Positions 21,171-30,684 of a stretch of 64,000 nt of DNA are shown piece after piece. Source of the DNA: Mammaliicoccus vitulinus (GTDB lineage: Bacteria; Bacillota; Bacilli; Staphylococcales; Staphylococcaceae). The stretch lies in the NCBI RefSeq assembly GCF_029024305.1, contig NZ_CP118974.1:1178001-1242000 (forward strand), read 5' to 3'. The translations under genes and the position numbers were made by a program. The notes below the pieces were generated by a model that was not told the origin of the DNA, ran no database searches, and saw nothing but the letters and a program-made list of their open reading frames with translations. Position 1 is the stretch's first letter. Each line of letters opens with the position of its first letter.

Positions 21171-22559
21171 TTAGAATCTGATTTTTTCAGCTAAGAAGCT
21201 TTCAACTTCATCGATTGGCATACGCACTTGTTCCATTGTGTCTCTGTCACGTACTGTAACTTGGTTGTCTTCTAATGAATCGAAGTCAAATGTAATACAG
21301 TATGGTGTACCAATTTCATCTTGTCTGCGGTAACGTTTACCGATTGATTGTGATTCATCAAAATCAATTGCGAATTTTTCGCTTAATTTTTCGTATACTT
21401 TAATCGCGTCTGGTGAAAGCTTTTTACTTAATGGTAAGATAGCTGCTTTATATGGTGCTAACGCAGGGTGGAAGTGTAACACTGTACGTTGTTCTTTTTC
21501 ACCTTCGTTTTCTTCTTCGTATGCATCACATAAGAATGCTAATGTCACACGATCAGCACCTAATGAAGGTTCGATACAATATGGTATGAACTTTTCACCA
21601 GTTTCTTGGTCGTGATATTTGAAGTCTTCACCACTAAATTCACTATGTTGTTTTAAGTCGAAATCTGTTCTTGAAGCGATACCCCATAGTTCACCCCAAC
21701 CGAATGGGAATTTATATTCGATATCAGTTGTAGCATTAGAGTAGTGACTTAATTCATCTTCGTCATGGTCACGTAATTTAGTATTTTCTTCTTTAATACC
21801 TAAATCTTTTAACCATTTTGCAGCATACTCTTTCCAGAAGTTTTGCCATTCGATTTCAGTACCTGGTTTACAGAAGAATTCAAGTTCCATTTGTTCGAAT
21901 TCTCTCGTTCTGAAAATGAAGTTACCTGGTGTAATTTCGTTTCTGAATGATTTACCAACTTGAGCGATACCAAATGGTAATTTTTTGCGCATTGAACGTT
22001 GAACATTTTTATAGTTTACGAAAATACCTTGTGCAGTTTCAGGGCGTAAGAAAATTTCATTTGTTGAAGATTCTGTAACACCTTGGAATGTTTTGAACAT
22101 TAAGTTGAATTGACGAATATCAGTCCAGTTTGCTGTACCACTTTCAGGACATGTAATACCTTTATCATCAATAAGTTGTTTCATTTCATCGAAGCTCATG
22201 CCATCAGCGATAAAGTGCTCATCGCCTTCAACATTTTGCATATAATCTTCAATTAATTTATCTGCTCTGTAACGAATTTTAGAATCTTTGTTGTCTATCA
22301 TAGGATCATTAAAGTTAGATAAATGTCCTGAAGCTTCCCATGTTCTTGGATTCATTAAGATTGCAGCATCTAAACCAACATTATATGGAGATTGTTGTAC
22401 GAATTTTTGCCACCATGCTTTTTTAATATTATTTTTTAATTCAACACCTAGTGGACCGTAATCCCAAGTATTTGCTAAACCACCATAAATTTCACTACCA
22501 GGGAATACAAATCCTCTGTGTTTTGCTAACGTTACTACTTTGTCCATATCATTTGCCAT
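21171..22559 (-). CDS. glyQS: Glycine--tRNA ligase, single-chain (class II)
   Basis: 462-residue dimeric eukaryotic-type GlyRS, as in staphylococci; B. subtilis uses the alpha2-beta2 form instead. Class II motifs: [25 protein letters not shown] (motif 2, in blocks) and [10 protein letters not shown] (motif 3). Start ATG at 22559 (MANDMDKVV) behind GAGGAG; the upstream in-frame codon at 22577 lies in the leader. A glycine T-box precedes it. Confidence 0.95.
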   Translation of the reverse strand: MANDMDKVVTLAKHRGFVFPGSEIYGGLANTWDYGPLGVELKNNIKKAWWQKFVQQSPYNVGLDAAILMNPRTWEASGHLSNFNDPMIDNKDSKIRYRADKLIEDYMQNVEGDEHFIADGMSFDEMKQLIDDKGITCPESGTANWTDIRQFNLMFKTFQGVTESSTNEIFLRPETAQGIFVNYKNVQRSMRKKLPFGIAQVGKSFRNEITPGNFIFRTREFEQMELEFFCKPGTEIEWQNFWKEYAAKWLKDLGIKEENTKLRDHDEDELSHYSNATTDIEYKFPFGWGELWGIASRTDFDLKQHSEFSGEDFKYHDQETGEKFIPYCIEPSLGADRVTLAFLCDAYEEENEGEKEQRTVLHFHPALAPYKAAILPLSKKLSPDAIKVYEKLSEKFAIDFDESQSIGKRYRRQDEIGTPYCITFDFDSLEDNQVTVRDRDTMEQVRMPIDEVESFLAEKIRF

Positions 22560-22583
22560 AAAAAATTCACTCCTCATTTAAAT

Positions 22584-22746
22584 TAAAAAAGTCCCAAGAC
22601 ATCATTAAATAATGCCTTGGGACGAGTATATAACCCGCGGTTCCACCCAAATTAGTGTAGCCACTCACTTTATATTAAGTTTTATAAGCCAAAACTTTTA
22701 ATGTTAAGCTTTCACCGTCCTTAACTCGCTTTTAATTTCAAAGTTA
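22584..22746 (-). ncRNA. T-box riboswitch (tRNA-Gly) of glyQS
   Basis: On the minus strand the T-box core GGGTGGAACCGCGG (22648-22635) is followed by a terminator stem GTCCCAAGGCATT with its partner (22623-22591) and a T run. Upstream, GTTAAG-GACGGTGAAAG-CTTAAC has the distal loop that binds the tRNA elbow. A GGC triplet at 22691-22689, in the loop of an AAGTTTT/AAAACTT stem, is the likely glycine specifier. Uncharged tRNA-Gly would favour the antiterminator. Confidence 0.9.
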
Positions 22747-22751
22747 ATTAA

Positions 22752-22779
22752 AATATAGCATGGTATGTGAGAGTTATCA
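22752..22779 (-). promoter_or_regulatory. Promoter of the glyQS T-box leader
   Basis: On the minus strand TTGATA, a 17-bp spacer and TATATT. The predicted start is about 95 nt ahead of the T-box core, which makes the leader compact. Confidence 0.55.
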
Positions 22780-22799
22780 AGTAAAATCAAATATTCAAA

Positions 22800-22829
22800 T
22801 TGAGCAAAATTTGCGATACATGTTATAAT
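22800..22829 (+). promoter_or_regulatory. Probable ccpN promoter
   Basis: TTGAGC (22800-22805), 18-bp spacer, TATAAT (22824-22829), about 30 bp ahead of the ccpN start region. Confidence 0.5.
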
Positions 22830-22856
22830 TAATCTAATTGAATTGTGTTTGAAGGG

Positions 22857-23492
22857 GTGAGAGTTATCGAATTAAATCAAAGACAAGAAAAAATTGTACA
22901 AATTGTTAAAAACAATGGACCTATTACAGGTGAAAAAATAGCTGATCGACTAAATTTGACGAGGGCTACGTTAAGACCTGATTTAGCAATTTTAACAATG
23001 GCAGGCTATCTTGATGCAAGACCTAGAGTAGGGTATTTTTATACTGGAAAATCGAGCACACAATTGTTAAGTGATTCAATTAAGAAAATGACAATTAAAG
23101 AATCTATGGCTATACCGGTAGTTATAGAAGAAAGTGTTTCTGTATATGAAGCAATATGTAAGATGTTTTTAGAAGATGTTGGTACATTATTTGTTATTAA
23201 TAAAGAAGGCTATTTAATAGGTGTTTGTTCAAGAAAAGATTTGTTAAGAGCAGCAATAGGCGGTCAAAGTCTGAAAGAAACACCCGTAAGTATAAACATG
23301 AGTCGTATGCCTAACATAACCGTATGTTTAGAAGACGATTTACTAATATATGCTGCGAAACTATTAATAGATAAACAAATAGATGCATTACCTGTAGTTA
23401 AAAAATTAAAAGGCGATAAGATGAAAGTAAAAGGTAGAATCACTAAAACTACTATTACTCGAGCATTTGTTTCACTTATTGAAGATGAGTAG
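22857..23492 (+). CDS. ccpN: CcpN-type transcriptional repressor (HTH plus CBS pair)
   Basis: About 211 residues. N-terminal winged helix (QRQEKIVQIVKNNGPITGEKIADRLNLTRATLRPDLAIL, in blocks) and two CBS domains (about 80-205). In B. subtilis CcpN represses gluconeogenic genes, and the downstream PPDK-regulator family gene modulates it. The start is unclear: GTG 22857 lies inside the ribosome site AAGGGGTGA, GTG 22845 has none, and the well-spaced codon at 22866 is ATC. Confidence 0.85.
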   Translation: MRVIELNQRQEKIVQIVKNNGPITGEKIADRLNLTRATLRPDLAILTMAGYLDARPRVGYFYTGKSSTQLLSDSIKKMTIKESMAIPVVIEESVSVYEAICKMFLEDVGTLFVINKEGYLIGVCSRKDLLRAAIGGQSLKETPVSINMSRMPNITVCLEDDLLIYAAKLLIDKQIDALPVVKKLKGDKMKVKGRITKTTITRAFVSLIEDE

Positions 23493-23506
23493 GAGGGATA
23501 CGTTAA

Positions 23507-24322
23507 ATGGAAGAGATAAGAATAATTATAGCATCAGATTCAGTAGGAGAGACGGCCGAACTTGTTACTAAAGCTTGTACTTCTCAGTATAAGACTGAGG
23601 GCAATGTATTAGATATTGTGAGATTACCTTATATTGAAAATGAAAATAATATTAATGAAGTGGTTTCATTAGCATTGGAACAAAAATCAATCGTCGTCTA
23701 TACATTAGTTAAACCTGAAATGAGATTATACTTAAAAGAAAAATTAGAAGAAAATCATATAAAGAATGTAGATATTATGGGTCCATTGATGAGTATATTG
23801 GGCTATGAATTAAATGAATCTCCCCTTAATGAACCAGGTAATATTCATAAACTAGATGAAGACTATTTTAAGAAGATTGAAGCGATAGAATTTGCAGTTA
23901 AATATGATGATGGAAGAGATCCTAGAGGTTTACCTAAAGCAGATATCGTTTTAATCGGTGTATCTAGAACTTCTAAGACACCACTTTCTCAATATTTAGC
24001 GCATAAACGTTATAAGGTGATGAACGTACCTTTAGTGCCTGAAGTTGCGCCACCAGAAGGTTTATTCGATATCGATCCGAAAAAATGCATTGCATTAAAA
24101 ATCAATCAAAAAAATCTAAATGCGATTAGAAGAGCAAGATTGATTCAGCTAGGTCTCAGCGATGATGCTAACTATGCTAAAGATGATAGAATTGAAGAAG
24201 AGTTAAAATACTTTGAAGAAATTGTTGATAAAATTGGATGTCCTGTATTAGATGTTTCAGATAAAGCGATAGAAGAAACAGCTAATGACATTATTAAAAT
24301 CATTACTCAACAAAACCGTTAA
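23507..24322 (+). CDS. Putative PPDK regulatory protein (kinase/pyrophosphorylase)
   Basis: 271 residues of the DUF299 family (YqfL in B. subtilis). It has an N-terminal DSVGETAE block and the P-loop-like [15 protein letters not shown] near 149. Characterised relatives phosphorylate and dephosphorylate pyruvate,phosphate dikinase with ADP and phosphate. In B. subtilis the homologue influences CcpN instead. The gene starts 14 bp after ccpN behind AGGAGGG, so the pair likely works together. Confidence 0.85.
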   Translation: MEEIRIIIASDSVGETAELVTKACTSQYKTEGNVLDIVRLPYIENENNINEVVSLALEQKSIVVYTLVKPEMRLYLKEKLEENHIKNVDIMGPLMSILGYELNESPLNEPGNIHKLDEDYFKKIEAIEFAVKYDDGRDPRGLPKADIVLIGVSRTSKTPLSQYLAHKRYKVMNVPLVPEVAPPEGLFDIDPKKCIALKINQKNLNAIRRARLIQLGLSDDANYAKDDRIEEELKYFEEIVDKIGCPVLDVSDKAIEETANDIIKIITQQNR

Positions 24323-24333
24323 AGGGTGAAATG

Positions 24334-26106
24334 ATGCGTATAGAACAAGAACTAATAAATGAAATCCGTGAGAAAAATGATATTTTAGATGTTGTAAGTG
24401 AATATGTGAAGCTAGAAAAAAGAGGGCGTAACTATATAGGGTTATGTCCTTTCCATGATGAAAAGACACCGTCATTTTCAGTTTCAGAAGATAAACAAAT
24501 ATGTCATTGTTTCGGTTGTAAAAAAGGTGGAAATGTTTTTCAATTTATACAAGAAATTAAAGATGTATCATTTGTCGACGCTGTAAGAGAGTTAGGAGAC
24601 AAAGTAGATATTCACATCGAAAAGCAAGAAACTGTAGCAACGGATTCAATGGTTGATGACCATATAAAAATGATCGAAATGCACGAACTGATGGCAAATA
24701 ATTATCATTATATTTTGAAACATACCGAAGAAGGCGAAGCAGCTTTAAACTATTTAAAATCACGTGGATTTAGCGATGAATTAATAAATGATAGAAAAAT
24801 AGGATACGCACCTAATCATTCTAAATTTACGCATGACTTTTTAGAAAAGAATGGTTATGATGCTGTACTCGCTTTTGAAGCTGGATTGTTAAGTCGCAAT
24901 GATGAAACATTTGATTACTTTGATAGATTCAGAGATAGGATAATATTCCCGTTGCTCAATTTCCAAGGAAAAACAGTTGGATTTTCAGGAAGAACTTATA
25001 CTGATCAATCTCCTAAATACTTGAATAGTCCAGAAACACCAATATTCCAAAAAAGAAAAATGTTATATAACATCGATCGCGCCAGAAAATTTATAAGACA
25101 AAATGACGAAGTGATTCTTCTTGAAGGTTTTATGGATGTTATTAAATCTGATGAAGCGGATATTAAACAAGTTGTTGCGACTATGGGAACAGCTTTATCA
25201 AAAGAACATATTATTATGGTCAAAAAACTGGCATCAAACGTTACTTTACTGTATGATGGAGATTTCGCAGGTAAAGAAGCTGCTATTAATGTAGGTAAAG
25301 AACTACTTAATGAAGGTTTAAATGTTTTTGTTGTGAATTTACCTAAAAAAATGGACCCTGATGACTATATTTCTGAATATGGAAGTGAAGCGTTTAAATC
25401 ATTTGTAGAAGGGCAAAAACAATCTTATGTTGCGTTCAAAGCTCAACAATTATATTATGCCAACGAAAACAATGATTTAAAACATGGACAACATTTAGAA
25501 GAATTAGTCAATGATATCAATCTTATTCGTTCAGAATTTTTAAGAAAAAAAGTATTGCAACAAGTAGCTGATTTGTATAAAGTAGATGTTAACAGTCTAA
25601 AAAATCGACTATCGCCAAATATTGTTCAAAATAATGCTGATTATTATGATGTCGTTCCTGAAATGAAGGAAAAAAAACTAGATAAAATCGGTAGAGCAGA
25701 ACAAGCGTTGTTAAAACATTTTATGAATCATAAACAGTTATTTTTAGAATATCATTCTAGGATTAATCAAGAAGACTTCACTTCATTGAATAATAGAGTG
25801 ATTTTTTCACGTTTAAATGGGTATTATAAGAATAATGATGTTTTTAACATAAGTGATTTTTCAAGTTACATTGAAGAACATCAAATCATGGAGACAGTTA
25901 TGTACTTAGATTCATTGCTGATCAATGACGAACCAGAAACTGATGAGATGGAAGATTATATTAGAGTCATTAGTCCTAATGAACAAGAAGAAAATTCAAT
26001 AGAATATTTAAATGAACAATTGAATAAAGCAATGCAAGCAGGCGATTTCGCACTGCAAAGACAGTATTTGGAACAAATTGTACAATATAATCGGAATAGA
26101 ATGTAA
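24334..26106 (+). CDS. dnaG: DNA primase
   Basis: 590-residue replicative primase. The N-terminal zinc domain has CPFH...CHCFGC (CX2H and CX2C) near 40-64, the TOPRIM core has EGFMDVI near 265 and DGDFAGKEA near 308, and the C-terminal region binds helicase. Two adjacent ATGs exist (24331, 24334); the second has the better distance to AGGGTG. It precedes sigA as in the classic macromolecular synthesis operon. Confidence 0.95.
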   Translation: MRIEQELINEIREKNDILDVVSEYVKLEKRGRNYIGLCPFHDEKTPSFSVSEDKQICHCFGCKKGGNVFQFIQEIKDVSFVDAVRELGDKVDIHIEKQETVATDSMVDDHIKMIEMHELMANNYHYILKHTEEGEAALNYLKSRGFSDELINDRKIGYAPNHSKFTHDFLEKNGYDAVLAFEAGLLSRNDETFDYFDRFRDRIIFPLLNFQGKTVGFSGRTYTDQSPKYLNSPETPIFQKRKMLYNIDRARKFIRQNDEVILLEGFMDVIKSDEADIKQVVATMGTALSKEHIIMVKKLASNVTLLYDGDFAGKEAAINVGKELLNEGLNVFVVNLPKKMDPDDYISEYGSEAFKSFVEGQKQSYVAFKAQQLYYANENNDLKHGQHLEELVNDINLIRSEFLRKKVLQQVADLYKVDVNSLKNRLSPNIVQNNADYYDVVPEMKEKKLDKIGRAEQALLKHFMNHKQLFLEYHSRINQEDFTSLNNRVIFSRLNGYYKNNDVFNISDFSSYIEEHQIMETVMYLDSLLINDEPETDEMEDYIRVISPNEQEENSIEYLNEQLNKAMQAGDFALQRQYLEQIVQYNRNRM

Positions 26107-26132
26107 GAGTTAATAACCCGGGAGGCCTATTC

Positions 26133-27242
26133 ATGTCTGATAAAGAATTAAACAAAATCAATAGCGCTAATAATGAAGCAGTACTTACTGTAGATCAAGT
26201 TAAGCATCAATTAATTGAACAAGGTAAAAAAGCAGGACATTTGAGTCACGAAGAAATTGCAGATAAACTGCAAAACTTTGAAATGGATCCAGATCAAATG
26301 GATGATTTCTTTGATTTAATCAATGAGAATGAAATCAATTTGATTAATGAAAAAGACTCTACAGATACTAATGACAAATTAAATTTAAATGACTTAAGTG
26401 CTCCTCCAGGTGTAAAAATAAATGACCCAGTTAGAATGTACTTAAAAGAAATTGGACGCGTTAATTTATTAACAGCTCAAGAAGAAATAGAATTGGCTAA
26501 ACGTATCGAAAAAGGTGACGATGTTGCTAAATCACGCCTTGCTGAAGCTAACTTAAGACTTGTAGTCAGTATTGCGAAACGTTATGTAGGTAGAGGTATG
26601 TTGTTCTTAGACCTTATTCAAGAAGGTAATATGGGTCTTATTAAAGCAGTAGAAAAATTCGACTTTAATAAAGGTTTCAAATTCTCAACTTATGCGACTT
26701 GGTGGATTCGCCAAGCAATAACAAGAGCTATAGCTGACCAAGCACGTACAATCCGTATTCCAGTTCATATGGTTGAAACTATTAATAAATTAATCCGTGT
26801 TCAACGTCAATTACTACAGGATTTAGGAAGAGACCCATCTCCTGAAGAAATCGGTGAAGAAATGGATTTAACACCAGAAAAAGTGCGTGAAATTTTAAAA
26901 ATAGCACAAGAGCCCGTTTCATTAGAAACACCAATTGGTGAAGAAGATGACAGTCATTTAGGCGACTTCATTGAGGACCAAGATGCTCAAAGCCCATCAG
27001 ATCATGCTGCATATGAATTGTTAAAAGAACAATTAGAAGATGTTTTAGATACATTAACAGATAGAGAAGAAAATGTATTAAGACTTAGATTTGGTCTTGA
27101 TGATGGCAGAACAAGAACGCTAGAAGAAGTTGGTAAAGTATTCGGCGTGACGAGAGAACGTATTCGTCAAATCGAAGCAAAAGCATTACGCAAGTTAAGA
27201 CATCCGTCTAGAAGTAAGCGTTTGAAAGATTTTATGGACTAA
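26133..27242 (+). CDS. sigA: RNA polymerase primary sigma factor SigA
   Basis: 369-residue housekeeping sigma factor. Region 1.1 is short. Region 2 contains [36 protein letters not shown] (in blocks) and [17 protein letters not shown]; region 4.2 contains [26 protein letters not shown] at 26133 behind GGGAGG. It follows dnaG after 26 bp. Confidence 0.97.
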   Translation: MSDKELNKINSANNEAVLTVDQVKHQLIEQGKKAGHLSHEEIADKLQNFEMDPDQMDDFFDLINENEINLINEKDSTDTNDKLNLNDLSAPPGVKINDPVRMYLKEIGRVNLLTAQEEIELAKRIEKGDDVAKSRLAEANLRLVVSIAKRYVGRGMLFLDLIQEGNMGLIKAVEKFDFNKGFKFSTYATWWIRQAITRAIADQARTIRIPVHMVETINKLIRVQRQLLQDLGRDPSPEEIGEEMDLTPEKVREILKIAQEPVSLETPIGEEDDSHLGDFIEDQDAQSPSDHAAYELLKEQLEDVLDTLTDREENVLRLRFGLDDGRTRTLEEVGKVFGVTRERIRQIEAKALRKLRHPSRSKRLKDFMD

Positions 27243-27275
27243 TCATGAAAAGTTTATATTAATCCCAAAAAGCCT

Positions 27276-27303
27276 TTGACAATGCCTTGTTTTAATATAA
27301 AAT
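27276..27303 (+). promoter_or_regulatory. Probable cccA promoter
   Basis: TTGACA (27276-27281), 16-bp spacer, TAAAAT (27298-27303), 40 bp ahead of cccA. This suggests cccA has its own transcript. Confidence 0.55.
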
Positions 27304-27342
27304 ATAATTGTATGAAGGTTTAACAAAAGGGAGGTTGTATGA

Positions 27343-27696
27343 ATGAATCGTAATCCTGTTATCCCGTTTATTCTGATTTTATTACTCGGTGTGGGATTAA
27401 TATTCTTCATGTCAGCACATGGTGCTAACAAGGAGGAAGAAAAAGAAGGCGGAGGCGGTGCGAAAACTGAAAAGTTTGACGCAGCTACATTCGCAAAGGA
27501 CAATTGTACAAGTTGTCATGGACAAAATCTTGAAGGTGGAATGGGACCTAAACTTGCAGGTAGTTCTAAAGATGCAGGTGAAATGAAAAAAATCATTCGT
27601 GACGGTAAAGGCTCAATGCCTGCCCATGATGAAGCGACTATTTCAAATAAAGATTTAGACACACTTGTCAAATACTTGAAAGAAGAAGCTAAATAA
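27343..27696 (+). CDS. cccA: Membrane-anchored cytochrome c (CccA-like, c550 type)
   Basis: 117-residue class I cytochrome c. One N-terminal membrane helix (about 6-24) anchors it outside the membrane; a Gly/Glu/Lys-rich linker (28-44) follows. The heme motif is CTSCH at 55-59, and Met in GSMPAHD (about 91-95) is the likely sixth iron ligand. B. subtilis cccA also lies behind sigA. S. aureus lacks c-type cytochromes as far as I know, so this gene marks a different lineage. The encoded protein would pass electrons to a cytochrome c oxidase elsewhere in the genome. Confidence 0.92.
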   Translation: MNRNPVIPFILILLLGVGLIFFMSAHGANKEEEKEGGGGAKTEKFDAATFAKDNCTSCHGQNLEGGMGPKLAGSSKDAGEMKKIIRDGKGSMPAHDEATISNKDLDTLVKYLKEEAK

Positions 27697-27701
27697 CACA
27701 A

Positions 27702-27734
27702 AAAAATCTTTTGCTATTGCAAAAGATTTTTTTA
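27702..27734 (+). terminator. cccA terminator
   Basis: AAAAATCTTTTGC with GCAAAAGATTTTT, loop TATT, then Ts. It isolates cccA from trmK. Confidence 0.9.
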
Positions 27735-27749
27735 ATGAAAGGAAAAATT

Positions 27750-28418
27750 ATGATTCAAATAAATAAACGTTTAACGAAGGTAAGTGAATATCTCAACCAT
27801 AATAAATTAGCGGATATTGGATCTGATCATGCTTATTTACCTATATACGCAATTCAAAATGGTTTCATTAATAAAGCGATAGCTGGAGAAGTAGTAAAAG
27901 GTCCCTTTTTAGCTGCTCAACATAACACTAAAATATATGGCATGACTGATATTATAGAAGTTAAACTAGGTGACGGCCTAGAAGTTATAGATGACACGAT
28001 TGATGTCATTACCATTTGTGGAATGGGGGGGCCATTAATAGCTCAAATTATTGATGAAGGACAGCACAAATTATCTCATTACCCAGATTTAGTTTTACAA
28101 GCAAATATTCATGCATTACCAATTAGACAAGTATTACAAAAAATTGGTTACCAAATATATGATGAACAATTAATAAAAGATAAAAAGCATATTTATGAAA
28201 TCATTGTTGCTAAAAAAGGTGAAATGCAATTAGACGAAACAGAAATGAAATTCGGACCTATATTGCTAAAATCTAAAACTGATTTGTTTAAAGAGAAATG
28301 GCAAAGGGAATTAGAATCACTAAATAAGATTATTAAACAATTAGAGAATCATAATGATCATGAAAGATATCATGAAATTAATCAGCAAATACTTCATATC
28401 AAAGGGGTGCTTAAATGA
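27750..28418 (+). CDS. trmK: tRNA (adenine-22-N1)-methyltransferase TrmK
   Basis: 222-residue SAM-dependent methyltransferase for A22 of tRNA. Family blocks: ADIGSDHAYLPIYAIQNG near 23 (SAM site) and ITICGMGGPLIAQI near 90. ATG at 27750 behind AAAGGA; the longer open frame begins in the cccA terminator. ATGA overlap with the next gene suggests coupled translation. Confidence 0.9.
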   Translation: MIQINKRLTKVSEYLNHNKLADIGSDHAYLPIYAIQNGFINKAIAGEVVKGPFLAAQHNTKIYGMTDIIEVKLGDGLEVIDDTIDVITICGMGGPLIAQIIDEGQHKLSHYPDLVLQANIHALPIRQVLQKIGYQIYDEQLIKDKKHIYEIIVAKKGEMQLDETEMKFGPILLKSKTDLFKEKWQRELESLNKIIKQLENHNDHERYHEINQQILHIKGVLK

Positions 28419-29506
28419 TTATTCAAGAATTATTAAATGTCATTAATAAACACGTTCCATTTTCAAGTAGTGAATCATGGGATAATACAGGGTTATTAAT
28501 TGGAACAGAAGACAGTGAAGTGTCTGGCGTGTTAACAACTTTAGATTGCACTATGGAAGTTGTAAATGAAGCGATCGATAATGATATGAACACAATTATT
28601 GCGCATCATCCGCTTATCTTTAAAGGTGTTCAAAACATAACAGATAAAAGTTACGGTCCAATTATACGTAAGCTCATTCAAAATGATATCAATTTAATCG
28701 CGCTTCATACAAATTTAGATGTACATCCTAAAGGTGTAAGTTACATGATCGGCAATCAAATAGGTTTGAAAAATATGTCAGTTCTAGACGAACAACTTGA
28801 AACTTATTACAAAGTACAAATTTATGTGCCAGATAAAGATGTAGAAATGATGAAGGCTGCATTTGTTAAGCATCATTTAACACAAATAGGAGAGTACAGT
28901 GAAGTCTTTTTCCAATCACAAGGAAAAGGCCAATTTAAACCAAGTGAGAACGCAAATCCACATATAGGTAAATCTAATACAATAGAAACAGTATATGAAA
29001 CAAAATTAGAGTTTAAGGTAGAAGAAAAAGATAAATTATTAGCACAACAACTTATTTATGAAAATCATCCATATGAAGAACCTGTATTTGATTTTATAGA
29101 AATTAAGAAAAATGCTGGAATAGGTTTAGGTATAATTGGAGAATTAGAACAAACGCAATCTATTAAGGAATTTGTGGAAAATTATAAAGAAAAACTACAA
29201 ATACCGGCAGTAAGGTTTATAGGAAATAATAAGGCGACAATAAATAAAATTGCAATTGTAGGTGGTGCAGGTATTGAATACGCACAACTTGCTAAAAGTA
29301 AACGAGCAGATTTATTTATAACGGGTGATGTGAAACATCACGAAGCATTGGATGCTATAGCGGATGGTATTAATGTACTAGATGTTAATCATTATAGTGA
29401 ATATGTGATGAAAGAAGGCTTGAAGTCTTTATTGGAAGAATGGACACAACAATCTATCAAAGTAAAAGTATCTACAATTAATACAGACCCATATGAATAT
29501 ATGTAA
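28415..29506 (+). CDS. Nif3-like dinuclear metal centre protein
   Basis: 363-residue YqfO/Nif3 family protein. The metal ligands sit in AHHPLIFKG near 63, ALHTNLDVHPKGV near 98 and the C-terminal GDVKHHEALDA near 303. The inserted PII-like domain of the long form is present (about 125-230). The biochemical role is unsettled; annotation as GTP cyclohydrolase I type 2 homologue is weakly supported. It is coupled to trmK. Confidence 0.88.
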   Translation: MIIQELLNVINKHVPFSSSESWDNTGLLIGTEDSEVSGVLTTLDCTMEVVNEAIDNDMNTIIAHHPLIFKGVQNITDKSYGPIIRKLIQNDINLIALHTNLDVHPKGVSYMIGNQIGLKNMSVLDEQLETYYKVQIYVPDKDVEMMKAAFVKHHLTQIGEYSEVFFQSQGKGQFKPSENANPHIGKSNTIETVYETKLEFKVEEKDKLLAQQLIYENHPYEEPVFDFIEIKKNAGIGLGIIGELEQTQSIKEFVENYKEKLQIPAVRFIGNNKATINKIAIVGGAGIEYAQLAKSKRADLFITGDVKHHEALDAIADGINVLDVNHYSEYVMKEGLKSLLEEWTQQSIKVKVSTINTDPYEYM

Positions 29507-29519
29507 CTGCACATAAACA

Positions 29520-29570
29520 AAAACTGCCGATAAAGTCACTTAAAGTGAACTTGTCGGCAGTTTTTGTTTA
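29520..29570. terminator. Bidirectional terminator between nif3-like gene and ispH
   Basis: AAAAACTGCCGA with TCGGCAGTTTTT, with an inner stem around CACTTAAAGTG, placed between convergent genes. Confidence 0.85.
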
Positions 29571-30536
29571 TTTCATGATTTTTACTGGTTGTGGTTTTTT
29601 AATTTTAGGTAATATCTTTTCAATAGGGACATTACTCGTTAAAGCTGAATCTGGTACATTTGTAGGATCATAGTTCTTAATATAATCGATCACTTCTTTA
29701 ACGATTAGTGTAGGCGTTGATGCGCCAGCTGTTACAGCTACGCTCTCAACATCTTGCAACCATTCTAGCTTTAGTTCGCTCAAGTCAGAAATTCTATAAG
29801 CATTCGTATGGGCGATTTCTTTTGAAACTTGTGCTAGCCTATTAGAGTTATTGCTTTTAGGATCACCTACAACAATGAGTAAGTCTGCTTGCTGAGCTTG
29901 GTTAGCGACTGCTTCTTGTCTTACTTGTGTTGCTAAACATATTTCTTCATGAACTTCTATATGAGGATATTTAATTTTTAATTCGTCTATTAAATGTTTT
30001 ACATCCCACTGTGACATCGTCGTTTGATTCGTTACGATGAGCTTTTTATCTTTAATATGTTCTGGTAGTGCTTCAATGTCATCTAATGTTTGGACGAGGT
30101 GAACAATATCAGGGGCTACTCCAACTGCGCCTTCTGGTTCAGGATGTCCTTTTTTACCAATATAAATAACATTGTAACCTTTCTCTTTAACTTCTCGTAT
30201 TAGTTGATGTGTATTGTCTACATCTGGACATGTAGCATCTATACAAACAAGTCCTTTTTCTTTAGCACGTTTTTTGACTTCAGGTGAAACACCGTGTGCA
30301 GTAAAAATTACTGTGCCTTCGTCAATTTGTTCTAAAATTTTTAATCTGTTAGGGCCATCTAAAGTAATGATTCCGTCTGATTCAAACGCATCCGTTACAT
30401 GTTTATTATGAACAATCATGCCAAGTATATAAATAGGTCTAGGAAGTGATTTGTCTAATGAAGCATTTCTAGCAATTACCATTGCATCAACAACACCGTA
30501 ACAATAACCTCTTGGGGTAATTTTTATAATTTCCAT
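29568..30536 (-). CDS. ispH: 4-hydroxy-3-methylbut-2-enyl diphosphate reductase IspH
   Basis: 322-residue iron-sulfur enzyme, last step of the methylerythritol-phosphate (MEP) route, giving IPP and DMAPP. Three conserved Cys are visible: PRGYCYGV near 12, DATCPDV near 99 and [13 protein letters not shown] near 198. The motifs AHGVSP and TAGASTP are also present. ATG at 30536 behind AAGGAGGG. S. aureus uses mevalonate and lacks this gene; ispG is also in this window. Confidence 0.93.
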   Translation of the reverse strand: MEIIKITPRGYCYGVVDAMVIARNASLDKSLPRPIYILGMIVHNKHVTDAFESDGIITLDGPNRLKILEQIDEGTVIFTAHGVSPEVKKRAKEKGLVCIDATCPDVDNTHQLIREVKEKGYNVIYIGKKGHPEPEGAVGVAPDIVHLVQTLDDIEALPEHIKDKKLIVTNQTTMSQWDVKHLIDELKIKYPHIEVHEEICLATQVRQEAVANQAQQADLLIVVGDPKSNNSNRLAQVSKEIAHTNAYRISDLSELKLEWLQDVESVAVTAGASTPTLIVKEVIDYIKNYDPTNVPDSALTSNVPIEKILPKIKKPQPVKIMK

Positions 30537-30684
30537 TAATTGCCCTCCTTATTTATAACCATTATAACAACACTCAAGAATGAATGAAACTAAATAAAAA
30601 TTCGAAATAATTCTTTAAGCCTATCATAAAGTGCTTATATACTATATAATATATGAAGTGAAAAAGAAACGAGGAGGGTCGCTT

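Noticed and set aside
27243-27503. 86-codon minus-strand frame over the cccA promoter and start
   Set aside because: Overlaps the heme-protein gene antisense, has a Pro/Ser-rich composition typical of shadows, and no ribosome site.
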